Assembly: GCA_028583605.1 (NCBI GenBank)
Contig: CM053337.1
Coordinates: forward strand, 19,674,488 to 19,738,487
Origin: Dastarcus helophoroides
Lineage: Eukaryota > Arthropoda > Insecta > Coleoptera > Bothrideridae
DNA: 64,000 nt
Reading direction: 5' to 3'
Of the stretch, positions 1-10,780 are shown piece after piece (the stretch's first letter is position 1; the number at the start of each line of letters is the position of its first letter). The position numbers and the translations under genes were made by a program. Under the pieces are notes generated by a model. That model saw only the letters and a program-made list of their open reading frames with translations. It ran no database searches and was not told where the DNA came from.

Positions 1-181
1 ATATTGGGTCTAGCTGTAAAAGTTAGGATATATAATGTTAACTAAAACTTGAGCAAACTTGTGTAAATTACAAAAGATTTTGAATCTAAGTGATAGGGTC
101 TATAGCGGCCCCCAAAATGTAAAAAGAAGTTGCTAATTTTCAATCTTTGATTCTGTAAATTAAAATAACATCGTTTTGCAG

Positions 182-705
182 TGATGAAATCAAGAAAGAA
201 ATCGAGAACGTTAAGAAAGAATACCAGAAGAACAAACTCAAGAAAGAGACCCTGAAAACAGAACAAGTGAAGAAAGAAGAGAACAAGGATCAAACCATCA
301 AAGACTACCAAGACGAGTACAACAAATATCTCGATAAGAAGAAAAACTTGCCGAAGAAAGGTGCTGAACGAGAGCAATTCACGTTGCAATTGTTGGATAA
401 GTTTAAGCAAAAATTGCAAGCCCTGAAGCAAACGACGGTGGAAGAAGAGCCTGAGGAAGAGCCAGAACCGGAAGAAATTGACAATGAGACAAGCTGGTGA
501 GTGTCGTATATGTTTCTAGAAAACTCTTAATAGATGTACCTGCTTTAGGATGAGGCATCATCTACATTTCAAAGACACTGAACCTGTGTTGGCCAAAGAT
601 GCAAATAAGAAGGACGATGATTGGTTCGAAATTTACGATCCAAGGAATCCACTGAATAAAAGAAGAAGAGGCGAACAAGCCCAGAAATTTAGTAAAGACA
701 AATAA
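182..705 (+). CDS. CWC27: CWC27-type spliceosome-associated cyclophilin, last two exons
   Basis: This is the 3' part of a gene that starts left of the window. Exon 182-496 follows an acceptor (AG at 180-181); its first base finishes a split codon and the frame runs from 183. It encodes a lysine/glutamate-rich coiled-coil segment ending in an acidic EEEPEEEPEPEE run. Donor GTGAGT is at 497, the intron is 52 bp, and exon 549-705 finishes at TAA 703-705. The final exon reads WMRHHLHF, then VLAKDA, then EIYDPRNPLNKRRR, the conserved tail of CWC27 proteins. In the family, CWC27 is a nuclear protein of the activated B spliceosome with an N-terminal peptidyl-prolyl isomerase-like domain; that domain lies outside this window. 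About 156 residues are visible of a protein usually near 450-500. The family call rests on the tail and is strong; catalytic status cannot be judged here. Confidence 0.88.
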
Positions 706-706
706 A
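701..706 (+). terminator. Poly(A) signal AATAAA of the CWC27 gene
   Basis: AATAAA overlaps the TAA stop codon, so the 3' UTR is probably very short. T-rich sequence follows from about 720. Confidence 0.55.
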
Positions 707-2290
707 TTATTCCTAACTAATTGGTGTTTCATTGACTTTTTGTTCCAAATTTGTAATACGATTTTATTATTTTTTTGCTACTTTTGTTTTTTATTATATT
801 TTGTTTCTTTTATTATTTTTTGTTCTTTTTATTATTTTTTTTATAATTTCGTCTTACTTTTCTCTAAATCAGGCAATTCTTTCCAAAATTCTGCTTCTTA
901 TAAAACACTTACAATTCGACTTTTTCTTTTCATTCGTCTTCTCTCCATTTCTCTTCAAATTTGGATTTTTTACTAGAAATGTTGGCATTTTTCGACTTGC
1001 ATTTTCCTCAAAATTCTGTTACATGTAATGGTTCTGAAAAATTCGACTTTTTTCCTCAAAATCTGGAAATAGCTTTTTGGTTTTTCAAGATACATGTTCT
1101 CGAAATTTCAATTACTCAAAATTTAACTCTTCGTGTTTCTTCACTTGAAACGCTTTCTTTGAATATCGTCTTTTTATTTTCCTACACTTCCCCTTTTTTT
1201 CGAAACATTTTCTTCTTGGAAGTTTTTGTCGGCAATTCATCTTTTCTTGTCAACATTCGACTTCTTTAACTTTATCTTCCTCTGGGAAATTGGAGTTTTT
1301 TTTCAATTCGAGCATGTTGCAAAATTAAGAGCTTTTTTCCCGAAATTCGTTTTCGTTTCTCGCAATATTTCCACTTTTTTTAAAGTTCGATTTTAGTGAA
1401 AATTTCGACTCCTTTTAATTTATCTTGTTCTCTAAATTTCCATTCACAGAATTCGTCTTTCTTTTGAAATTTTGACGTTCATCTCAAATCAACGTCCTCA
1501 AAATTTTGAAATGTTTCCCTTTTTCAAAGTTCGATTTTTCCTGAGAATTTCGACTTTTTGATTTCTCTTTTTCTCGAAATTTCCATTTATTCACAGAATT
1601 CGTCTTTTTTCGAAATTTCGACTTTAATTTTAAATAACTCCTCAAAATTCGACTTTCCTTGCGAAATTGTATCTTTTTTTAGTTTTGCCTTTTCTTCGAT
1701 TTTTTGACTTTCTTCAGGCATCTAGTTTATTCCCAAATTCCAACTTTTTTGAAAATGTTTACTGTCTCTCTCGCGTTTTTCAAAACTGTGAAGTTTTTGA
1801 AAGTTTTCTCGAAATTGCGAAGTTTTTGAAAATTTTCTGGAAACTGCGAGATTTTTGAAAGATTTCCCGAAATTGCAAAGTTTTTTAAATCTTTGTTTTC
1901 TCGAAATTCCAATGTATTCGTATCTTTTTTCGATATTGCTTATTACTAAAATTCGATCTGTTTTTCTAAAAATTTGGCTTGCTTTAGTAAATTTGCTTTT
2001 ATGTCAAAATTCAACATTTTCCATTTCTAGGAATTTCGAAATGAGGCCATTAAACGTTCGCAAAAATTTCCAAAATTAGTGAATATTTATAGCGCTCGCG
2101 CATGCAGAATCCAAGGGAATGATAAGGCGCGACTAGACGAAACTTTTTAATCGCTTTTACATAATTCCCAAATTTTTGATAAGGGGTTTCGTCTGATTAG
2201 AACATAGTTTGTTTATTTCGAGCGGAACACGATGTTTGCTTTTTACTAAAGTCGTCCCAATGTTGAGAAAAATAAACGATAAACTTAATT
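707..2290. repeat. Intergenic T-rich and degenerate TTCGAAATTT low-complexity DNA
   Basis: No gene is seen. From about 720 to 940 the + strand is almost pure T with some A. From about 940 to 2065 it is built from irregular copies of words such as CGAAATTTCGACTTTTT and TTCTCGAAATT at variable spacing, with no fixed period. Short open frames here are low-complexity (F/L/S-rich) and are not genes. 2066-2290 is ordinary AT-rich sequence. Confidence 0.6.
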
Positions 2291-3011
2291 ATACATTAAT
2301 TGTTCAAATGTGGAACAGTGATTAAGTATAATTTGATTCTGAATTGTATTGTCTCAATATTTGTTTTGCCTCGTGCATTAAACCAGCTTGATGCGATTGG
2401 AAGGGAGCTGGGAGATAAAAGTACTAAATAGTTGATTGATGATAAGGTTCTAGAGAAAAGATAAAAAGATAGGTTCTGGAGGAAAGATAGATGTCCCACA
2501 GGTATTAGGATGTTCAGACGGAAAGTCATCGGTGTGCAGTTTGAGGAATTATGTGCGAATTTTGAAGAAACCAAATCGAAATGAAGGAAAAACGATTCAG
2601 CGTTGAAGGTAAGGATAATTGTTTTTGTTTTTAAATTGTTTGGACAAACATCACATGAGTTACAAGTAAACAATTTAGAGTTGATTGCTACTATTCGAGG
2701 ATTTAACTTTGCTTAACGGTATTATGTTATGTTAAGTTGAACATATTTACTTATTTTGTTCCAGAGATAGTGCAATATCATTATTAGATGATAATGATGA
2801 TTTAGCGATGCTTCATGTTTTACATGGTTGTTATTATTCTTTTATTACGTGTTTAAAGGGTATGTTATTACTTTGTAGTATGTAGATTGTTTAAAAGTGA
2901 TTTTGTGATGAAAAATTTAATGAATCTAAATCATTCTCTTCAAAGCTTTTTCTCAAAATTAGGGATTTTTTTGAAATTCTTATCGTTGAGTGAAGACGTA
3001 CATTTTAATAT
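2291..3011. other. Non-coding AT-rich spacer
   Basis: I see no gene, RNA gene or repeat here. A 125-codon frame on the minus strand (2296-2673) has no recognisable domain and lacks coding character. The spacer leads directly into the first satellite block. Confidence 0.5.
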
Positions 3012-5478
3012 TCATTTGGTGGTTAGTAATAATCATTGGGTGGTCAAAATTTCAATGAAAAGGGGAAGTTCATTAGTAATATTATTTTTTTCCACCGTAA
3101 ATTTGTCTTCATGTGATACATTTCTTCAAGGTGCACCTTATCGAATGGTTGTGCCAAAAACCCCAAAGATTAATCAGAAGTTTCATTTAAAACTAAACTA
3201 AACGGCATCTCGTAATCATAATTTTACGCATTTGGACACAATCGATCCATCTTAATAATCATTTGGTGGCTAGTAATAATCATTTGGTGGTTAAAATTTC
3301 AATGAAAAAGGGAAGTTCATCAGTAATATTATCTTTTTCCACCGTAAATTTGTCTTCATGTGATACATTTCTTCAAGCTGCACCTTATCGAATGGTTGTG
3401 CCAAAAACCCCAAAAATTAATCAGAAGTTTCATTTAAAACTAAGCGGCATCTCGTTATCATAATTTTACGCATTTGGACACAATCGATCCATCTTAATAA
3501 TCATTTGGTGGTTAGTAATAATCAATAAGTGGTCAAAATTTCAATGAAAAAGGAAAGTTCATCAGTAACATTCTCTTTTTCCACCATAATTTTGTCTTCA
3601 TGTGATACATTTCTTCAAGCTGCACCTTATCGAGTGGTTGCGCCAAAAACCCCAAAAATTAATCAGAAGTTTCATTTAAAACTAAGCGGCATCTCGTAAT
3701 CATAATTTTACGTATTTGGACACAATCGATCCATCTTAATAGTCACTTGGTGGCTAGTAATAGTCATTTGGTGGTCAAAATTTCAATGAAAAAGGGAAGT
3801 TCATCAGTAATATTATCTTTTTCCACCATAATTTTGTCTTCATGTGATACATTTCTTCTAGATGCATCTTATCAAGTGGTTGTGCCAAAAACCCCAAAAA
3901 TTAATCAAAAGTTTCGTTTAAAACTAAGCGGTATCTCGTAATCATAATTTTACGCATTTGGACACAATCGATCCATATTCATAATCATTTGGTGGCTAGT
4001 AATAATCATTTGGTGGTCAACATTTCAATGAAAAAGGGAAGTTCATCAGTAATGTTTTCTTTTTCCACTATAATATTGTCTTCATGTGATACATTTCTTC
4101 AAGCTGCACCTTATCGAGTGGTTGTGCCAAAAACCCCAAAAATTAATCAGGAGTTTCATTTAAAACTTTTTACGTATTTGGACACAATCGATCCATCTTA
4201 ATAGTCATTTGGTGGCTAGTAATAATCATTTGGTGGTCAAAATTTTAATGAAAAGGGGAAGTTCATCAGTAACATTATCTTTTTCCACCATAATTTTGTC
4301 TTCATGTGCTACATTTCTTCAAGCTGCAACTTCATCGAACGGTTGTGCCAAAAACCCCAAAAATTAATCAGAAGTTTCATTTAAAACTAAGCGGCATCTC
4401 GTAATCATAATTTTACGCATTTGGACACAATCGATCCATCTTAATAATCATTTGGTGGCTAGTAATAATCATTTGGTGGTCAAAATTTTAATGAAAAGAG
4501 GAAGTTCATCAGTAACATTATCTTTTTCCACCATAATTTTGTCTTCATGTGATACATTGTTTCAAACTGCACCTTATCGAATGGTTGTGCTAAAAACCCC
4601 AAAAATTAATCAGAAGTTTCATTTAAAACTAAGCGGTATCTCGTAATAATAATTTTACGCCTTTGGACACAATCGATCTATGTTAATAATCATTTGGTGG
4701 TTAGTAATAATCATTGGGTGGTCAAAATTTCAATGAAAAGGGGAAGTTCATTAGTAATATTATTTTTTTCCACCATAATTTTGTCTTCATGTGATACATT
4801 TCTTTAAGTTGCACCTTATCGAGTGGTTGTGCCAAAAACCCCAAAAATTAATCAGAAAAGTCATTTCAAACTAAGCGGCATCTCGTAATCATAATTTTAC
4901 GTATTTGGAGACAATCGATCCATCTTAATAGTCATTTGGTGGCTAGTAATAATCATTTGGTGGTCGAAATTTCAATGAAATGGGGTAATTCATCAGCAAC
5001 ATTATCTTTATCCACCATAATTTTGTCTTCATGTGATACATTTCTTCAAGCTGCACCTTATCGAATGGTTGTGCCACAAACCCCAAAAATTAATCAGAAG
5101 TTTCATTTAAAACTAAGCGGCATCTCGTAATCATAATTATACGTATTTGGACACAATCGACCCATCTTAATAATCGTTTGGTGGTTAGTAATAATCATTT
5201 GGTGGTCAAAATTTCAATGAAAAGGGGAAGTTTATCAGTAACATTATCTTTTTCCATCATAATTTTGTCTTCATGTGATACCTTTCTTCAAGCTGCACCT
5301 TATCGAGTGGTTGTGCCAAAAATACCAAAAATTAATCAGAAATTTCATTTAAAACTAAGCGGCATCTCGTTGTCACAATTTTACGCATTTGGACATAATC
5401 GATCCAGCTTAATAATTATTTGGTGGTTAGTAATAATCATTTGGTGGTCAAAATTCCAATGAAAAAGGGAAGTTAAAA
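3012..5478 (+). repeat. 242-bp satellite, block 1 (about 10 monomers)
   Basis: Tandem monomers begin near CATTTGGTGGCTAGTAATAA and recur every 242 bp (for example 3747, 3989, 4936, 5178). They share landmarks CTTTTTCCACCATAAT, TGTGCCAAAAACCCCAAAA and GGACACAATCGATCCAT. Monomers are closely similar. One unit around 4160-4205 is about 24 bp short. Each unit carries a roughly 64-codon open frame, but 242 is not a multiple of three, so each frame ends inside its unit. This is tandem satellite DNA, not a gene family. Confidence 0.93.
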
Positions 5479-6690
5479 TTTGGAAGAATTTTCGAGTCTA
5501 AAATTTAAATGGAAATTCTAAATAAAAGAACAATGAAAAGAGAAATGTTTGGGACTTTTTAGAATTTTGGAAACTATTAACTTACAAACCTGAAATTTGC
5601 CAAATAAGTTCCTTATATGACGTACGCATCCTCTAAGAAAGAATTTTTTGAAAATCAACCCCCAAGAGGGTGAAAATATGTTTAAGTTTTATATGTAGTA
5701 AATCAATTTCCGGGTTGCATGCTCTCAATAAACAAAATAAATTGTCCATTTACGTTTAAAATTTTGAATCTAATTTAGAAATTCGAATGCTTAATTGTAC
5801 ATTTCGAAGTTTCTTTTCCAAAGAATTTGAAAAACCCTCTCTTAGCGTACACCTTCGTATTCTTCACACCTCTGGGGAAATCATCGAAAAATATTTCATA
5901 AAACCTCTCTTTAGAAATTTCAACGAAGGGAGAATTAAAAAAAAGGAATATTTCCTTAGCGATGTCAATACGATTATTATCATTATTGGTGCTTGGTTGG
6001 CTTCATTTGTTCACGTAATCAAGTTTGGTCAAGAGTTCTAGATTTGCATAACAATCAAGGATGGTTTTGTTAAAAAGATAGCATCGATGTGAGAGCAATC
6101 AAGAGCAAGTACAAGATTTTTCAATAAAGAACCTCGTACAAATAGGTCATCGATATGTACAGATTTCATTGACTGAAATTAAATCAGTTTCAGTCGATAT
6201 CAGACAAGCATTTTTAATAAAGTTAAGTACATTAATATTGGATATTACGACTCGAGTAATTTAAAAGCTTTAAAAGTATTAAAACATAGATGACTAATCG
6301 CTGGCAAATACGCTTTTAAATTAAAGTGGAATATTTACAAAGAAAGCCACTGATAACGAAATTTCATTGACCCCGATTTGGAAGCATTTGGAATATTGAG
6401 ATAGCAAAATATTTTTTTCATACAAGCAATTACTCTTGTTTATTTATGTTTCCCAGTTTATCCGATAAGTTGCAAATTAAAGAAAAATCCAACTAGGATT
6501 ATGACATTATTGAAGCTGTTTTTTAGATAAAAAATTCAACATCACGGAAGTTATTTGTCATCAACAGCTTAAATCATAGATTGTCTTACAACTAGAAGTA
6601 CCATATAACCCTAAAGGTTTCCTAGAGGGTGACAAAGTTAGAGTGTGAGCACGTTCGCACATTCAAATCGAACATTCTTAACACTCACCG
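5479..6690. other. Unique spacer between the two satellite blocks
   Basis: This 1.2-kb stretch is AT-rich and lacks the 242-bp unit. The longest frame (5787-6041, 84 codons) has no recognisable domain. Block 1 stops abruptly inside a monomer near 5478, just after the AATGAAAAAGGGAAGTT landmark. Confidence 0.5.
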
Positions 6691-9600
6691 ATGCTTTGGT
6701 AGTCAAAATTTCAATGAAAATGGAAAATAGTAATACTTCCTTTTCCACTATAATTTGGCCTTCATATGAAACATTTTTCTAAGCTGTACCTAATCGAATG
6801 GTTATGTCAGAGACCCTTGTAACTAATCACAAGCATCATCCGAAACTGAACAGCATATCGCCTTCATAATCTTTCGTATTAGGGTACAATCAATCAATTT
6901 TAATGATCACTTGGTGGTCAAAATTTCACTGAAAAGCGGAAGTTCATCAGTAACAGTTTCTTTTTCCACTATAATATTGTCTTCATGTGGTACATCTTTC
7001 TAAGCTGTACTATATCGAATGGTTATCCTAGAAATCTTGAAACTAACCAGAAGCTTCAGTTGAAGCCAAATAGCATATAGCTTTCATAATCTTACGTACG
7101 TCAAACGATCCTTCTTAACAATGATTTGGTCATAAAATAAGTATATTTTGTGATTTGGTGGTGAAAATTTCAATGAAAAACGAAAGTTCATCATCTTTTT
7201 CCGCTATAATGTTGCCTTCATATGGAACATGCTTCTAAGCAGTACCTTGTCGAATGGTTAGGCTAAAGAGCCTAAAAATTAATCAGAAGTTTCATTTAAA
7301 ACTAAATAGCATATTGCCATCATTATCTGACGTATTCGGACACAACTGATCCATCTTTACAATCATTTGGTTGTGGTTAATATTCATTTGGTGGTCAACA
7401 TTTTAATGCAAAAAGAAAATTCATCAGTAATATTACCTTTTTTCACCATAATTTTGTCTTCATGTGATACATTTCTTCAAGCTGCACCTTTTCGAATGGT
7501 TGTGCCAAAAACCCCAAAAATTAATCAGAAGTTTCATTTAAAACTAAGCAGAATTTCGTAATCATAATTTTACGCGTTTTGACAGAATGGATCTATCTTA
7601 ATAATCATTTGGTGGTTAGTAATAATCATTTGGTGGTCAAAATTTCAATGCAAAAGAAAAATTCATCAGTAATATTATCTTTTTCCACTAAAATTTTGTC
7701 TTCAGGTGATACATTTCTTCAAGCTGCACCTTATCTAATGGTTGTCCCAAAAACCCCAACAATTAATCAAAATTTTCATTTAAAACTAAGCAGCATCTCG
7801 TAATCATAGTTTTATGCATTTGGACACAATTGATCCATCTTAGTAAGCATTTGGAGGTTAGTAATAATCATTCGGTGGTCAACATTTCAATGCAAAAGAA
7901 AAATTCATCAGTAATATTATCTTTTTCCACCATAATTGGGTCTTCGTCTGATACATTTCTTCAAGGTGCACGTTATCAAATGGTTGTGCCAAAAATTCCA
8001 AAAATTAATCAAAAGTTTCATTTAAAACTTAGCAGCGTCTCGTAAATATAATTTTACGCATTTGGACACAATCGATCCATCTTAATAATCATTTGGTGGT
8101 TACTAATAACCATTTGGTGGTCAAAATTTCAATGCAAAAGAAAAATTCATCAGTAATAGTATCTTTTTCCACCATAATTTTCTCTTCATGTGATACATTT
8201 CCCCAAGCTGCACCTTATCTAATGGTTGTCCCAAAAACTCCAAAAGTTAATCAAAATTTTCATTTAAAACTAAGCAGCATCTCGTAATCGTAGTTTTATG
8301 CATTTGGACACAATTGATCCACCTTAGTAAGCATTTGGAGGTTAGTAATAATCATTTGGTGGTCAAAATTTCAATGCAAAAGGAAAATTTATCAGTAATA
8401 TTATCTTTTTCCACCATAATTAGATCTTCATGTGATACATTTCCTCAAGTTGCATCTTATCGAATGGTTGTGCCAAAAACACCAAAAATTAATTAGAAGT
8501 TTCATTTAAAACTAAGCGGCATCTCGTTGTCACTATTTTACGCATTTGGACACAATCGATCCATCCTTATAATCATTTGGTGGTTAGTAATAATCATTTG
8601 GTGGTCAACATTTCAATGAAAAAGGAAAATTCATCAGTAATATTATCTTTTTTCATCATAATTTTGTCTTCATGTGATACATTTCTTCAAGCTGCTCCTT
8701 ATCGAATGATTGTGCCAAAAAGCCCAAAAATCAATCAGAAGGTTCATTTAAAACTAGGAGTAATATTATCTTTTTCCACCATGATTTTGTCTTCATGTGA
8801 TACATTTCTTCAAACTGCACCTTATCGAATGGTTGTGCCGAAAGCCCCAAAAACTAATCAGAAGTTTCATTTGAAACTAAGCAAAATTTCGTAATCATAA
8901 TATTACACATTTTGACACAATTGATCCTTCTTAATCATCGTTTGGTGGTTTGTAACAATCATTTGGTGGCCAAAATTTTAATGAAAAAGGGAAGTTCATC
9001 AGTAATATTATCTTTTTCCACCATAATTTTGTCTTCATGTGATACATTTCTTCAAGCTACACCTTATCGAATGGTTGTGCCAAAAAGCCCAAAAATCAAT
9101 CAGAAGGTTCATTTAAAACTAAGCGGCATCTCGTAATCATAATTTTACGCATTTGGATGCAATCGATCCATCTTAATAATCATTTGGTGGTTAGTAATAG
9201 CTATTTAGTGGTCAAAATTTTAGAAGCAAAAGGAAAATTCATCAGTAATATTATCTTTTTCCACCATGATTTTGTCTTCATGTGATACATTTCTTCAAAC
9301 TGCACCTTATCGAATGGTTGTGCCGAAAGCCCCAAAAACTAATCAGAAGTTTCATTTGAAACTAAGCAAAATTTCGTAATCATAATATTACGCATTTTGA
9401 CATAATTGATCCTTCTTAATCATCGTTTGGTGGTTAGTAATAATCATTTGGTGGTCAAAATTTTAATGAAAAAGGGAAGTTCATCAGTAATATTATCTTT
9501 TTCCACCATAAATTTGTCATCAGGTGATACATTTCTTCAAGCTGCACCTTATCGAATTGTTGTGCCAAAACCCCCAAAAATTAATCAGAAGTTTCATTTA

Positions 9601-9792
9601 AAACTAAGCAGCATCTCGTACTTATAATTTTACGCATTTGGACACAATCGATTCATCTTAATAATCATTTGGTGATTAGTAATAATCATTTCGTGGTCAA
9701 AATTTCAATGAAAAGGGAAAGTTCATCAGTAATATTTTCTTTTTCCACTACAACTTTGTCTTCATGTGATACATTTCTTTAAGCTGAACCTT
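6691..9792 (+). repeat. 242-bp satellite, block 2 (about 13 monomers)
   Basis: This is the same monomer as block 1. The first three units (6691-7360) are strongly diverged and partly deleted; from 7360 the units are regular. Variant positions alternate. Units with GCATTTGGAGGTTAGTAA occur about 484 bp apart (around 7848 and 8332). Units with CCGAAAGCCCCAAAAACTAA also recur about 487 bp apart (around 8837 and 9324). This indicates a dimeric higher-order unit. A fused short monomer lies at 8577-8760. The array ends near 9792 inside a unit. Confidence 0.9.
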
Positions 9793-10361
9793 CACGTTCG
9801 CACTGTTGCATTATAGTATATTGAAGTTGAAAAACCTTTTACTCCCAACGACGTCAAAGATCTGGAGATCTACAAGAGATTATTACGTTTTTTCGGTTTA
9901 ATAAAAATACAAATGTTGTAATCTACGTCCTTGGCAAACATCTTTCGAGATTTTAATAGCTAAAGTGTTCTGATTACATGAAGGTATGTAATAGGTGAAG
10001 GGTGATAAAAAAATTATATTATACTTCTTAGCACTTCCACACAATTAAATCGTTAATCATTAGTTATTTCTAAAAACGTCACTTTTAGTTTTTAATCGTT
10101 AATTAAACCAAAACTAAATTTGGTCTAACACTGTAATAACATTTCGTAAAGCAAGGGAAAATGTTAGCCTTTTCCAAATATTTTAGTGTTTCATCAAGTA
10201 CTAGAGTGACTTGCCAAGGATTTGTTTTTTAACTGAATATAAAAACCCTTGTATTTCGATAAAATTCCTTTCGCTTTTTTTAAAATCTTTTGATATTATT
10301 TTACAAAAAAAAAAACGCATAAATACTAAAACGGAAAGCTATAGGTGATATGGAAGAGAAG
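9793..10361. other. Non-coding spacer before the LTR
   Basis: AT-rich sequence without a recognisable gene or repeat. An 11-base A run lies near 10305. If the neighbouring membrane-protein gene has an upstream exon, none is identifiable here. Confidence 0.45.
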
Positions 10362-10731
10362 ATATTGTTACGGGCTTATCGGTTCGAATTGATTACCACG
10401 TGTGAATTACACCACTTTATTACCAAATTTAATTTGGATCGCCACAATTGAACAATTAACTCACTTATTATTAACTTCTACTAACTCACTAATTACACTG
10501 ACTCTAACTGACTGACTCGAGAGAAAGCTGACCGCCTTATATAGTTTTGGCATCCAGGTTCTTGAACAGTGCGGTAGATAAGGCTTATCATTTGCCGAAA
10601 TTTCGGGAACGCTTATCTGCCATTTGCTTCGTTATCGCGATCGCTTTCCCCTCATCAGATCATTCTAGAAACTTTTCTTATGTACTAAATTCTACAATTC
10701 TATTCCATCTATTTACATTGCGTTACAATAT
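10362..10731 (-). mobile_element. Solo LTR 1 (362 bp) with ATAT target duplication
   Basis: Read on the minus strand the element (10366-10727) starts TGTAACG and ends CCCGTAACA, the usual TG..CA LTR ends. It is flanked by ATAT at 10362-10365 and 10728-10731. On the minus strand it holds CTATATAAGGCGG (TATA box), an initiator-like TCAGT and an AATAAAG poly(A) signal. Four further copies share these parts. No gag-pol is adjacent, so it is a solo LTR left by LTR-LTR recombination. It sits only about 50 bp upstream of a splice acceptor of the next gene and is antisense to it. Confidence 0.85.
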
Positions 10732-10780
10732 TCTTTCCTTTTCAAAGAAAAGAAAGTAAGTCAACCTTTTTTTGTTTCAG

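Noticed and set aside
3263..9627. Repeated open frame of about 64 codons in the 242-bp satellite, possibly a gene family
   Set aside because: Unit length is not a multiple of three, start and stop positions follow the repeat, and substitutions show no codon bias by eye.
10547..10759. 70-codon frame as the first exon of the APD-like gene
   Set aside because: Most of it lies within solo LTR 1, and the real exon starts at the acceptor at 10780.
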